Assembly: GCF_031880315.1 (NCBI RefSeq)
Contig: NZ_CP134771.1
Location: 3,684,501-3,748,500 of the forward strand
DNA: 64,000 nt
Direction: 5' to 3'
DNA from: Pseudomonas baltica
GTDB lineage: Bacteria > Pseudomonadota > Gammaproteobacteria > Pseudomonadales > Pseudomonadaceae
The position numbers and the translations under genes were made by a program. The notes beneath the pieces are model-generated. The model was not told where the DNA came from, made no database searches, and worked only from the letters and a program-made list of their open reading frames with translations. This document shows, piece by piece, positions 8,632 through 17,047 of the stretch. How positions within the stretch are numbered: the stretch's first letter is position 1; each line of letters opens with the position of its first letter.

Positions 8632-8840
8632 TGACGTCAGCAAGTTGCTGGCCTTAAAGCTTTTCACCACAGCATGACGTCGCAAAGGGCACCGTTAAAC
8701 AATGGTAGAGAATTTAATGCAGCCGACTCGGCGTTGGGATATACCGATCACCCGCAATACCCATGAACTCACGCAGGCTAAGCCGTCCGACCTCTAGCCT
8801 GAAAGTCGCTTCGACTCAACAGTATGGATGTCGTCCATGG

Positions 8841-9371
8841 CTACACACCCTCCGACGACGATGTTAAACCGGAGGTCTGAGAGCGGCGTCGGTACAGCTC
8901 CTTGACCCCGACCAAGGCATCAACATCAAGGTCACGCTGATGAGTATTGATGTACACATCACCGCTCTCGACCTGAAGAACGCAGATCGGCACCGCTACC
9001 TGGTTGAGTCCCATCGACAAAGACGTCAATTGCTCCATCTTCCAGCCCGAACCTTTGTTCATCCAGCCAGGTGTAACGACTTGGACGTCCTGAACAACCA
9101 TGCTCTCATCCTGAGCAATGAGTAGCTCCACAAGGCGGGGCTCATCGCTGACCATCTCCTCAAAGGCTACAAATCGGCCCTCATGCCGGCGCTTGAGACT
9201 GACGTGATACCAATGCGTTGCGAGAGATCGTGAGACGGCGTGAAAGTGAGCTAGGCCATCGCCAAACATTCCAACGGGCCCAGCCTGATCTTGCATGCAA
9301 ATCCTGAACATCTTGTTTCTCGTGTGAAGCAGGCTCATCAGGCGCACCTGCAGTTGACTTGAAGGGATCAT
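8841..9371 (-). CDS. hypothetical protein, 176 residues
   Basis: Reads as a complete cytoplasmic protein: an N-terminal basic segment, then HWYHVSLKRRHEGRFVAFEEMVSDEPRLVELL, then a hydrophobic beta-strand pattern near the C-terminus (NQVAVPICVLQVESGDVYINTH). No family is recognised. The 210 bp to its left, up to 8631, hold nothing I can name. It is separated by 120 bp from the DUF6957-like gene on the same strand, which could be co-transcribed with it. Confidence 0.55.
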   Translation of the reverse strand: MIPSSQLQVRLMSLLHTRNKMFRICMQDQAGPVGMFGDGLAHFHAVSRSLATHWYHVSLKRRHEGRFVAFEEMVSDEPRLVELLIAQDESMVVQDVQVVTPGWMNKGSGWKMEQLTSLSMGLNQVAVPICVLQVESGDVYINTHQRDLDVDALVGVKELYRRRSQTSGLTSSSEGV

Positions 9372-9490
9372 TGTCTTGTCGCAAGCCGTTGCCTTGAAGC
9401 CTTACCAAGTGCTCCAACGAAACTTATGATTCTGAGCTTCGTCACATTGAGTTGCTGCGGACACCCTACCCAGCAGGGGCCGGTTGACGA

Positions 9491-9916
9491 TCAGAAAAGG
9501 GAAAATATTGCGTCGATGGAAGACGACTTCCGGTGCCCAGGGCCGAGAAGAACGTAAACCGAGTTCCGCGTGGCGAACAGGAAGCCTTCTTTGAAGGTGG
9601 TGCCCATACTGGAGCGCACCCAGTTACCGGGTTCGAATCGTCTCTGTTCGTCGTGCACCACCTGGTGGGCAAACAGAAACATTGGCTGGCAGCCTGCGGC
9701 GACTACCTTTGCGTGCTCGGCGTCAGTGACCACGGCGTCCAGGATGATCCACTCTTCGACGACGCATAGTGGAAGGTGCTTATAGTGCCTTCTTGCCGCC
9801 TGCAGGGCGTCATCAAGGCAAAGCTCCGCGCCCATTAGGCTGACACCAGGATCGCCCAACAGACCGTCTTGAATGGGACTATCCACGTCCATCTCTCCAT
9901 CCTCAGGATTTATCAT
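9491..9916 (-). CDS. DUF6957-like hypothetical protein
   Basis: A 141-residue protein whose C-terminal half (WVRSSMGTTFKEGFLFATRNSVYVLLGPGHR) resembles short Pseudomonas proteins I know as DUF6957, frequent in prophages and islands. The N-terminus is acidic. No function is known for the family. It is divergent from the two-HTH regulator at 10070, and the 150 bp between them hold the regulator's conserved upstream block. Confidence 0.6.
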   Translation of the reverse strand: MINPEDGEMDVDSPIQDGLLGDPGVSLMGAELCLDDALQAARRHYKHLPLCVVEEWIILDAVVTDAEHAKVVAAGCQPMFLFAHQVVHDEQRRFEPGNWVRSSMGTTFKEGFLFATRNSVYVLLGPGHRKSSSIDAIFSLF

Positions 9917-10020
9917 AAATTGTCAGGCCGTGGTCGCTGTCAGCTCCCCCCTGTTGGCGTCGGGCCTGAAGAGAGGGACTGGAGCCGCCCCGATCTTTAC
10001 AATAATACCTCATATTGATG

Positions 10021-10062
10021 TTTATCGGAAACCCAGTGGTATGGCTATATCCTGACTTTTGG
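10021..10062 (+). promoter_or_regulatory. conserved block upstream of regulator, copy 1
   Basis: TTTATCGGAA, then 11 variable bases, then TGGCTATATCCT, three bases, TTTTGG, ending 7 bp before the ATG at 10070. The same blocks with identical spacing precede the paralogous regulator at 20332. Conservation outside coding sequence suggests an operator or promoter bound by one or both regulators. Confidence 0.6.
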
Positions 10063-10069
10063 CAGAGCC

Positions 10070-10561
10070 ATGCATCTCAAAATCGCCTTAGCAGGCACCC
10101 TCAGGGCTCTACGCCTGAACAAACGCTTCCGGTATGAGAAGCTTTCGGATGCCAGCGCCAAGTCTAAGATCAGCGCTCTGGAGCGCGGTGAAACCAGCAT
10201 CACGCTTGAGAAATTCGAAAGCCTGTCTGAAGCACTTGAGATAGATCCGCTCGCCCTGTTGACCTTGTGTATGTCCGCACGGCTGGGGACGCCATATCCT
10301 GACCTCTTGAGAAATGCACAAGAGCAGCTTCGAGCGTTTGAAGCTGATGGGGGCATGGAGCTATTAGCAGAGCAATTTGCCGATGGAGCTTTGATTCAGC
10401 GTACACGCGGAAAGCCTCAGAACCCTGAAAACCTCGACGCCGTCAGGAAGCTCATGGCAACCAGCATGACGCAGGCGCAGATAGCCCAAGAGTTGGGCTT
10501 GTCACCTAGCCTAGTGAATCGTCATTGGAAGCGGATTCTCACTGAGGATTCGGGTACATAA
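10070..10561 (+). CDS. two-HTH transcriptional regulator (XRE-like N-terminus)
   Basis: A 163-residue protein. Residues 1-70 form a Cro/C1-like helix-turn-helix region (KISALERGETSITLEKFESLSEALEID). The C-terminal 35 residues contain a second HTH of resolvase type (MTQAQIAQELGLSPSLVNRHWKRI), with a linker containing RTRGKPQNPENLDAVRKL. The protein at 19865-20332 has the same architecture and a matching linker (RSQGKPRRPLN...), so they are paralogues. The second HTH with the GKP-x-P linker recalls serine-recombinase DNA-binding tails, but no catalytic domain is present. Probably autoregulated through the block at 10021-10062. Confidence 0.75.
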   Translation: MHLKIALAGTLRALRLNKRFRYEKLSDASAKSKISALERGETSITLEKFESLSEALEIDPLALLTLCMSARLGTPYPDLLRNAQEQLRAFEADGGMELLAEQFADGALIQRTRGKPQNPENLDAVRKLMATSMTQAQIAQELGLSPSLVNRHWKRILTEDSGT

Positions 10562-10652
10562 ACCCAACCCAAAGAACCATTTGCTGACTGCCTGCAGTCA
10601 ACACGGATTCGTAAAGCCCTTACCCATGGAATGGCTGATGTGAGGATAAAAT

Positions 10653-11279
10653 ATGGAAGACGGATCAATATCGATGCTTGACCCCCAGCTAGAGGCCATA
10701 AATTGGCCGGCAGACTTCTCCGGCCAGCAGCTGTTTATCCAGGGGGCGGATTGGCAGCATAATGCGATGCTGAACTTGTCTCACTTTCGCGCCGACCTCT
10801 ATGCCTTTGCCTACAAAGATGCCGCTGACGGCCTTGTGGAGGCTATGGCTAATCGTCAGGTGCCACTGGATAGTGGCATCTACCCGTTGCTCTTTCTGTA
10901 CCGCCATTCCTTGGAGCTGCAGTTCAAGCTCATGCTAAAGAGTGCTCGCGCTCTGACAGGCAAAGAGCCCAAGAACTACGACAAGCATCCGTTGATGCCT
11001 CTGTGGTCGGAATTGCGGCATCTGCTCAAGGATTTGGGTCTGGAGCGCTCTGACGCGAATGCTACCGCTGTTCACGAGTTCATTCGCCAGTTGGACAACG
11101 TTGACCCGGACTCGATGGCATTTCGGTATGCGACGACCAACAGTGGTAAAGACCATCTGCCAGACCTTACGCACATCAACATCCGGCACTTGCGCGAGGT
11201 GCTCAACAGCGTCTTCGTTTGGCTAAACGGCACGTACAGCTGGATTGGGGAGATGGAGCAGGGCCAGTCTTTCGACTGA
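10653..11279 (+). CDS. hypothetical protein with HEPN-like helical core
   Basis: A 208-residue alpha-helical protein. The start ATG at 10653 follows GAGGATAAAAT. The segment YPLLFLYRHSLELQFKLMLKSA, followed by a KHPLMPLWSELRHLL helix, resembles the R/H-containing helices of HEPN-type proteins common in defence islands. I do not see an unambiguous R-x4-H catalytic motif, so RNase activity is uncertain. It lies 90 bp downstream of the two-HTH regulator on the same strand and may be controlled by it. Confidence 0.55.
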   Translation: MEDGSISMLDPQLEAINWPADFSGQQLFIQGADWQHNAMLNLSHFRADLYAFAYKDAADGLVEAMANRQVPLDSGIYPLLFLYRHSLELQFKLMLKSARALTGKEPKNYDKHPLMPLWSELRHLLKDLGLERSDANATAVHEFIRQLDNVDPDSMAFRYATTNSGKDHLPDLTHINIRHLREVLNSVFVWLNGTYSWIGEMEQGQSFD

Positions 11280-11373
11280 TCACCCAAGGTGTCATGCCCA
11301 GCGGCTCACCTTCATACTGAGCGTACTTTCTGGACAAGGTCTTACGCCAGAGATCACCACCCATGGCTACGAC

Positions 11374-12408
11374 CTAGTCCGTTTTAAATGGTTTGAAAAG
11401 TTTTTCGGGCGCCAGGTATAGCTTTCCGCGAGTCCGTGAAAAGGCAACATAAAGTTTGTTTTTTGTCTGTGGGGGGAGCGCGGCAAGTGAGGATGTTTGG
11501 TAGATCTTCCAGTGCGTAGCGCCCAGCACAACGCACACATCGTTATAGTGGTCAAGGCCCTTGCTAGCCCCCCAGTTGTTAGACAGGCATCTGTACTTGT
11601 AATGCTCCTGGTAGAATAGCTTTACCACGTTGCCATCGGCGTGCACGGCGTTAGCATCCACTTGATTGGCCAGAGGAATGATTTCGGTTTCGTAGGTATG
11701 CTGTGACTGCATATCAATCTGCAGATGTGTTCGAATAAAATCACATACGGTGACACCACACCTCCAGCTTCGGCTCAGTGTTTCCTTGTCGACAGTCACA
11801 CCCGCCTTTTGAAAAAGCTTTTCGTATTTCCCAATGTCAGCGTGTAGCGAGCTGTTCACATTTCCATCACGACTTGTGTCGAACGTATGCTGGTAGAAGT
11901 CTCCCACAAACAGCATTTCAACCTTGGCTTTCGCTAATGCCATCAGCAGGTTGAAATCATGACCTGCTAGGTCTTGAACTTCGTCGACATAAAACTCATC
12001 GTAAAAGCGCTCCATTCGCGCCATCACGTCAGGAATTGCATTAACGGCCTCTAGGAGCTTTGCGAGGCGATTATGGTAAACGCTGCCACTTGTAGTGGCG
12101 TAATACGCCTTATTGTCTCGTTTGAGCTTTAGCGTACGGGCGTGCGGAGCTCGAAAGCTGATTCCCCGAGTCTGCATATGCACCTGCAGCAGAGGGCGAT
12201 AGCAGAAGCTATAAAGGAACGTGAAATAACTCAGCAGGTTGATGTTTTTTGGGACATGCCCGAACCGTTTGATGATGCTATCGCGCAAATGACGATAGTT
12301 GTTCTCCGTGTAGGTGATTATCAGCGCGCGCTTTTCTAGGCTCAGACGCTTCACTAGCAAGGTGGTCTTCCCTGACCCTGCCACAGCGAACATCACTCGT
12401 TTATCCAT
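11374..12408 (-). CDS. Gabija-like UvrD/Rep-type helicase (GajB-like)
   Basis: A 344-residue superfamily 1 helicase with Walker A AGSGKTTLL at residues 10-18, motif II VDEVQD, motif III FVGDFYQHTF, motif IV region SRSWRC and motif VI LYVAFSRTRGKL near the C-terminus. It is shorter than typical GajB (about 490 residues), so the accessory 1B/2B subdomains seem reduced. Its ATG lies inside the end of the upstream OLD nuclease gene (16-bp overlap), giving translational coupling. OLD nuclease plus UvrD helicase in this order is the Gabija layout. In that system GajA nicks DNA and GajB responds to free DNA ends. Confidence 0.75.
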   Translation of the reverse strand: MDKRVMFAVAGSGKTTLLVKRLSLEKRALIITYTENNYRHLRDSIIKRFGHVPKNINLLSYFTFLYSFCYRPLLQVHMQTRGISFRAPHARTLKLKRDNKAYYATTSGSVYHNRLAKLLEAVNAIPDVMARMERFYDEFYVDEVQDLAGHDFNLLMALAKAKVEMLFVGDFYQHTFDTSRDGNVNSSLHADIGKYEKLFQKAGVTVDKETLSRSWRCGVTVCDFIRTHLQIDMQSQHTYETEIIPLANQVDANAVHADGNVVKLFYQEHYKYRCLSNNWGASKGLDHYNDVCVVLGATHWKIYQTSSLAALPPQTKNKLYVAFSRTRGKLYLAPEKLFKPFKTD

Positions 12409-13955
12409 TGGATTGCCTCCGCGATGTAGGCAGGAACGGTGAGCTCGCCTGGCTTTCCCTTGAGCAGCTCAAACGCGGCTTCTGCCTTGTTTGCCAGCAT
12501 GTATTCCAATGGAGAAAGGGTTTTTCGTCCTGGGCCGAAGACGGCCTTGCAGGTTTCCACATTGTCGTTGTGCAACCCTATTTCGAAGGTTGAACGGTCA
12601 TTGTCTTTGTCGGCGAAGAGTTTGGCATTATCGGAAGCGAAGTCGGCGTAGTTTTCTACGCAGTTTTTCTGATAATCCTTGTCATTGTCTCGTATGGCTG
12701 CGACTCGAATTCCGAGCAGGTTAGCGAGCTCCATGTACCTTTTGAAGCTGGTTCCGCCGATGGAGATTATGTGAACGTCATCGACGTGCGGCAGGCGTCC
12801 ATTTGAGCATTGCTTATAGAACTCTTCGACCAAGATGAATTCCGCATCACCTTCAACCAATATCACCTTTTTCGAAAGCGCGAACTCCAGGACATTGTTG
12901 TCCGGCGCCTTCATGAAGAATTCTGCGGTGTCAGGTGATAGGGCTTTAAGTGAGCCAGCAGCTGTATTCGGGCCGATCAGAAGGGCATGCCGAAGATCAA
13001 GCCTTGAACAGATATGACTGCTGTGGGTCGCGATGAAAAGCTGTGTGCTCTTGTTCTCGGCAAGCTTGGCGACGAGCGCTTTCATAGAGGAATGGCTGAG
13101 GTGGTTTTCGGGCTCCTCCAACAGCATTACATCCAACCCGCCTTGCTTGTGCTTGCTCAGCGCGAATTCGGTCTTGATGAAGCATTGCCTTCCTTTGCCG
13201 TGGTTCTCAAGCGGGATATTGTCTTCCGTGATGATTAGGTCAGTTTCCAGGTTCGACCGGATGCTACTCCGTACGTCAAACTGATACGCGGGTAGGTCAG
13301 CGTTGAGTGCTGCGAGATGTTGTCCTGTAAAAGCCTGCTTGCCTTGGCGGTACAGGTTCTCAAGCTTGTACCGGTCTTCTACGGGTGCATTGAAAGCGTA
13401 CACGGCTCGAGTGTATTCACGAGATGCGTGGTCGCCATCAATGCGTGAACCGTCTAGCATCATGTGCTTAATGGGGCGGTTGAATGCTGCGTAGGGCCTG
13501 CCGGCAAACGTCTCAAACCGCACTGCGTAATATTCGAATGGGAAATTCGGTTGATCATCAGCCAAGATGGCTTGCACCGCTTCGCCATACTCGGTCATCA
13601 CCGCAAGGATCATGCGCACGCCGTCAGTCTGGCGCTGGTGAGCATTGTTGGTTCCATAGAGGCTTTCGTCGTCACCTTCCTCTAGGAAAACGTCAACGAT
13701 CAGCTCAGGTAGTTTTTCTAGGCTTTTCTCCCCGGCAAGGAAAGTATTCACCGAATCCTTGTTGAGCAGTGTTTCTGCGCCCAGAGCTTCAATGCGATTG
13801 CGACTCCCACCGAGCGCGAGGTCTAGAGCGAGCAAAATGCTGCTTTTCCCCGCCTCATTGTTGCCAATCAACACGGTCTTGCCAGGCTCGAAATCGAGCG
13901 TGAGAGATTTGAATTTTTTGAAATTCTGAATTATCACTTTCCTTATGATGTGCAT
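12393..13955 (-). CDS. OLD-family ATPase/TOPRIM nuclease (GajA-like)
   Basis: A 520-residue protein with an N-terminal ABC-type ATPase: Walker A GNNEAGKSS (residues 32-40) and Walker B LLEEPENHL near residue 285 with the following ATHSS switch. A TOPRIM domain follows (VILVEGDAEF around residue 365, IGGTSF, and RDNDKD around residue 415). This is the class 2 OLD architecture of GajA, with length slightly below the usual 570 or so. It is the first gene of a two-gene operon with the helicase downstream. A 19-bp perfect palindrome lies about 40 bp upstream of the start. Confidence 0.8.
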   Translation of the reverse strand: MHIIRKVIIQNFKKFKSLTLDFEPGKTVLIGNNEAGKSSILLALDLALGGSRNRIEALGAETLLNKDSVNTFLAGEKSLEKLPELIVDVFLEEGDDESLYGTNNAHQRQTDGVRMILAVMTEYGEAVQAILADDQPNFPFEYYAVRFETFAGRPYAAFNRPIKHMMLDGSRIDGDHASREYTRAVYAFNAPVEDRYKLENLYRQGKQAFTGQHLAALNADLPAYQFDVRSSIRSNLETDLIITEDNIPLENHGKGRQCFIKTEFALSKHKQGGLDVMLLEEPENHLSHSSMKALVAKLAENKSTQLFIATHSSHICSRLDLRHALLIGPNTAAGSLKALSPDTAEFFMKAPDNNVLEFALSKKVILVEGDAEFILVEEFYKQCSNGRLPHVDDVHIISIGGTSFKRYMELANLLGIRVAAIRDNDKDYQKNCVENYADFASDNAKLFADKDNDRSTFEIGLHNDNVETCKAVFGPGRKTLSPLEYMLANKAEAAFELLKGKPGELTVPAYIAEAIQWINE

Positions 13956-13997
13956 GTCTATCCCTAAGCTGAAAAAGTCAAAAATGAGGGTGAACCA

Positions 13998-14016
13998 CCT
14001 GACTTATAGAGTCAGG
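13998..14016. promoter_or_regulatory. palindrome upstream of the Gabija-like operon
   Basis: CCTGACT-TATAG-AGTCAGG, a perfect 7-bp inverted repeat with a 5-bp centre, 43 bp upstream of the minus-strand start at 13955. On the minus strand the centre reads CTATA and lies close to where a -10 box could be. A candidate operator; no regulator gene is adjacent. Confidence 0.45.
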
Positions 14017-14158
14017 GGTAGTAACGGATTGCTAGCCAACACTTGGCCATCTGCAGCCAAACCTAACGTCACGAGAGGGACTCGTCTACCGGCGTTCACT
14101 TCTTCAAAGCACCCGCGAAATTTGCAGCCCCCCCCCCAAGATGTCATCAATTAATCGC

Positions 14159-14707
14159 TCAAACGCCGTAGCGCTTGTTACCTCCTGATGTAATGCAGTA
14201 CCGACCACCGCGAGGCCCGATGCACACATTGCCCGATGAACAAGGACAGGCCGAGCCGTACGCAGGAATCTGCTGGCGAGCAGGCTGTACTGGCTGAGTC
14301 ACTGGTTTGGGTTTCGAAACGACGTAGCAGCCCGACCCGCTGCACAGGCTTTTCAACGAAAGCCATTGGGAAGACTGACTATCAGTGCTGATGCGCGCCC
14401 ATTCATTCCGGGTCTCGAAAACCTGAACCTTTTCCCCACGCTTCAGCTTCGAGACGACCTTACCGCCTGGTTGATCCCGGACATTGAGATTATCAGCACT
14501 TACAAAGTGCTCAGTCGCAGAGACAGGGGCCGGCGCCGAGGACGGAGTCGGAGAAATCCCCGCTAGCGTACTCGGCGTGTTCAGGGTGCTTGGTTGTACC
14601 GGGGCAGGAGGCGAGTCTTTCTTCCCCATTGCCCACAGGACGGCAAAAAGAATCAGGAGCGGGACAAACCATGACTGGGACTTCTTGCGCATATCCATTG
14701 CTCTCAT
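14159..14707 (-). CDS. membrane-anchored SH3-domain protein with PBCV basic adaptor-like tail
   Basis: A 182-residue protein. Residues 8-27 form an N-terminal membrane anchor, followed by a Pro/Ser/Thr linker. A bacterial SH3 domain (NLNVRDQPGGKVVSKLKRGEKVQVFE...WARIS) covers roughly residues 70-120. The C-terminal cysteine-rich tail contains GPRGGRYCITSGGNKRYG, which resembles the PBCV-specific basic adaptor motif found in viral and bacterial accessory proteins. The SH3 domain would sit in the periplasm and bind peptidoglycan or protein. The function is unknown, and it stands alone on its strand. Confidence 0.7.
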   Translation of the reverse strand: MRAMDMRKKSQSWFVPLLILFAVLWAMGKKDSPPAPVQPSTLNTPSTLAGISPTPSSAPAPVSATEHFVSADNLNVRDQPGGKVVSKLKRGEKVQVFETRNEWARISTDSQSSQWLSLKSLCSGSGCYVVSKPKPVTQPVQPARQQIPAYGSACPCSSGNVCIGPRGGRYCITSGGNKRYGV

Positions 14708-14755
14708 TCAGCACGTATTACACGGCTGTCTTCCTGACCAACCTGACGTCATCAC

Positions 14756-15079
14756 CTATTGCGAGCTTAGCCAAGCTTCCACTTTTTGCAGCCTGCTCAG
14801 CTCCCAAAGCTTGGGCTTGCCAATATTCAGTAGCTCGAGCAGCCGACTTCGCGCCTCAGGGGAAGGGAACCATTCCGCGACTTCTACATTGCAGTGTAGT
14901 GAATCGCTCAACGCCCACTTCACGACCATGTCTGCTGCGGATCTGTAGTAGCCAGCCATGAAGACCTTATTGTCCTCGACGAGCCAGCCGCGCTTGCTGA
15001 GCTGCTCGGTCGCGTCAGTGATGCCCGTGTCACCAAAAAACGCATCGGTATCTGGGTAGTGAATCCCTGCTAGCGACAC
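14756..15079 (-). CDS. hypothetical protein coupled to the TetR gene
   Basis: About 107 residues from a GTG at 15079 that overlaps the last codons of the TetR gene. The product is mixed alpha/beta with several Trp (KWALSD, EWFPSPEARSRLLELLN). No family is recognised. The 10-bp overlap suggests co-translation with the regulator. Start and function are both uncertain. Confidence 0.45.
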   Translation of the reverse strand: MSLAGIHYPDTDAFFGDTGITDATEQLSKRGWLVEDNKVFMAGYYRSAADMVVKWALSDSLHCNVEVAEWFPSPEARSRLLELLNIGKPKLWELSRLQKVEAWLSSQ

Positions 15080-15681
15080 TTTATATCCTTTGCCCTGGCT
15101 ATTAGTTGGTTGAGGCCTACTACGGCGGTCTCCACAACTGCAATCAGCCTATCTTCCTCCCAACCCTCCTTCGCCGCAGCCGACAGGCCAAGCATAGTCA
15201 CGGAGACATAGTCTACGACGTGGCTAGCAGCGGAGATGCCAGATGCTTCGAGAAACGCCATCACTTTTGCACGATTCTCGTCTGCGATTTGCTTAGCAGC
15301 TATTCCCGACTCAGTGGTTCCGGCCTTCGCATGCTCCAGAATAAAACAACCTCGGCGGTTCGGATGAGCGGCGTATGCATGCGCCGCAGCCCTAAGCATC
15401 TCCCTCAGTACAGTCTGCGGCGGTTTGTCTGGGATCAAGAAAGTGTCAAGTGGCACGACAGTCGCGGAGTAGTGCTTCAACGCATCGTTGAAAAACGCAC
15501 CCTTGCTGCCAAAGGCCGTATAGAAACTCGGCGCAGTAATCCCTATCGCTTCGGTCAGCGCTGCGACGCTGACGTTCTCATACCCGTACTCGTGGAACAG
15601 ATGCTGCCCGACCTGGATGGCGTCTGCTAGGACAAATTGGCGCGGTCGCCCACGGGATCGCTTATTTACGTTAATGGACAT
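15070..15681 (-). CDS. TetR/AcrR-family regulator
   Basis: A 203-residue repressor with the typical N-terminal HTH (VSVAALTEAIGITAPSFYTAFGSKGAFF, about residues 38-66) and a helical ligand domain whose RRGCFILE segment near residue 110 is characteristic of TetR proteins controlling efflux. It is divergent from an MFS transporter that starts 115 bp away. The shared intergenic region carries a good sigma-70 promoter and an 11-bp inverted repeat. It likely represses the transporter-hydrolase-VOC genes until a toxic ligand binds. Confidence 0.88.
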   Translation of the reverse strand: MSINVNKRSRGRPRQFVLADAIQVGQHLFHEYGYENVSVAALTEAIGITAPSFYTAFGSKGAFFNDALKHYSATVVPLDTFLIPDKPPQTVLREMLRAAAHAYAAHPNRRGCFILEHAKAGTTESGIAAKQIADENRAKVMAFLEASGISAASHVVDYVSVTMLGLSAAAKEGWEEDRLIAVVETAVVGLNQLIARAKDIKCR

Positions 15682-15737
15682 TACATAATCCGTTTACTTT
15701 GGGATTTATGAATACTATAGTGGTTGTTAACGTAAAT
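15664..15737. promoter_or_regulatory. inverted repeat arms flanking the divergent promoter
   Basis: ATTTACGTTAA at 15664-15674 (inside the first codons of the TetR gene) and its exact reverse complement TTAACGTAAAT at 15727-15737 bracket the divergent promoter. Candidate TetR binding arms; the wide spacing could mean two separate half-operators. Confidence 0.45.
15693..15721 (+). promoter_or_regulatory. sigma-70 promoter for the MFS transporter operon
   Basis: TTTACT (-35) and TATAGT (-10) are separated by exactly 17 bp, about 75 bp upstream of the transporter start. The second inverted-repeat arm covers the expected transcription start. Confidence 0.55.
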
Positions 15738-15796
15738 ATCCATGCTGTCAGGTTGCGCTCTGCACGGCAGCCAGTACGCCAATCGCGAGGAAAATT

Positions 15797-17011
15797 ATGC
15801 AGCCCTCCACATCTCAAAGCCTGTCCGATGAGGCTCCTGCTAAGGGCCCCGGACTACCCATAGCGGCACTGGCTGGCCTAGCCGCCGCAGGCTTTCTATG
15901 CATCGTCACTGAGACACTGCCCGCCGGTTTGTTGCCTAGCATCGCCTCTGGCCTTCAGATATCTGAAGCTATTGCAGGGCAACTTGTCGCGATATACGCA
16001 CTTGGATCGTTGTTGGCGGCAATCCCACTAACCAGTCTGACTCAAGGTTTGCGCCGCAGGCCTGTCCTGCTTGCAACGATCATCTGCTTCGTTGTCGGCA
16101 ACACGTTGACCGCGATGGCTGAGTCAATCGGTGTCGTACTGATCGCACGATTCATAGCAGGATGTGCCGCAGGGTTGGCGTGGGGAATACTTGCGGGATA
16201 CGCACGCATCATAGTCCGTCCCGAACAGACTGGGCCGGCAATGGCGGTCGCGATGGTAGGTGTGCCCCTGGCGCTCTCACTGGGTGTGCCGTTGGGTACG
16301 TTCCTTGGGAGCTTAGTAGGGTGGCGTGGGTCGTTCCTTATTCTATCGGCACTCGCTGTCATGTTGATCGTTTGGATCATCGTCAAAGTTCCCGATGCTC
16401 CTGGTCGAACCGGGGACAACCGCCCCTCGCTCACAGGCGTCATCAGAACCAAGGGTGTCCTGCCGATTCTACTTGTCATTCTGGCCTGGATGACTGCCCA
16501 CAACATTCTCTATACCTACATTGCGCCGTTCTCTACTGCCTCGCAATCGCGAGTCGATCTAGTCCTGCTGGCGTTCGGAATAAGTTCGCTTGTTGGGATA
16601 TGGGTAGTCGGGCGTTGGGTCGACCGGATGCTCCGCCTTATGGTGCTTTCAGCTATCGGTTCGTTCGCATTGACCGCTGTGCTCTTGACTATCGCTGGAG
16701 AGCATGGCGTCGCTGTCTATCTGGGCGCCGTCGTCTGGGGCCTGGGCTTTGGCGGCGCGGGCGCCATGATGCAGACAGCGTCAGCAGATGCCGCCGGCGA
16801 TGGCGTCGACTTGGCCCAAGCCATGGTAACAACTGCGTGGAACCTGGCAATCGCGGCAGGCGGGGCTGTTGGCGGGGCACTCCTTACGCAAGGTGGTACG
16901 TCAATGCTGCCGCCTGCTGTCGCCATTCTTGCACTGCTCGCTTTTGTAATAGCACTGGCAGCACGTCGCTATGCCTTTCCCCCCGGTAATCGCGCTCAAC
17001 AAGATCGTTGA
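15797..17011 (+). CDS. MFS transporter, DHA1/AraJ-like
   Basis: A 404-residue inner-membrane transporter with twelve hydrophobic segments. The first-loop block SEAIAGQLVAIYALGSLLAAIPLT and the R-R motif after TM2 (QGLRRRPVLL) fit the drug:proton antiporter 1 / sugar-efflux group (AraJ, YdhP). It is the first gene of a probable operon with a secreted alpha/beta hydrolase and a VOC protein and is divergent from a TetR gene. The combination suggests export or detoxification of a small organic compound; the substrate is not readable. Confidence 0.85.
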   Translation: MQPSTSQSLSDEAPAKGPGLPIAALAGLAAAGFLCIVTETLPAGLLPSIASGLQISEAIAGQLVAIYALGSLLAAIPLTSLTQGLRRRPVLLATIICFVVGNTLTAMAESIGVVLIARFIAGCAAGLAWGILAGYARIIVRPEQTGPAMAVAMVGVPLALSLGVPLGTFLGSLVGWRGSFLILSALAVMLIVWIIVKVPDAPGRTGDNRPSLTGVIRTKGVLPILLVILAWMTAHNILYTYIAPFSTASQSRVDLVLLAFGISSLVGIWVVGRWVDRMLRLMVLSAIGSFALTAVLLTIAGEHGVAVYLGAVVWGLGFGGAGAMMQTASADAAGDGVDLAQAMVTTAWNLAIAAGGAVGGALLTQGGTSMLPPAVAILALLAFVIALAARRYAFPPGNRAQQDR

Positions 17012-17047
17012 TCGTCCAATCATTTATCGTCCCACAAGGTGAAAAAC

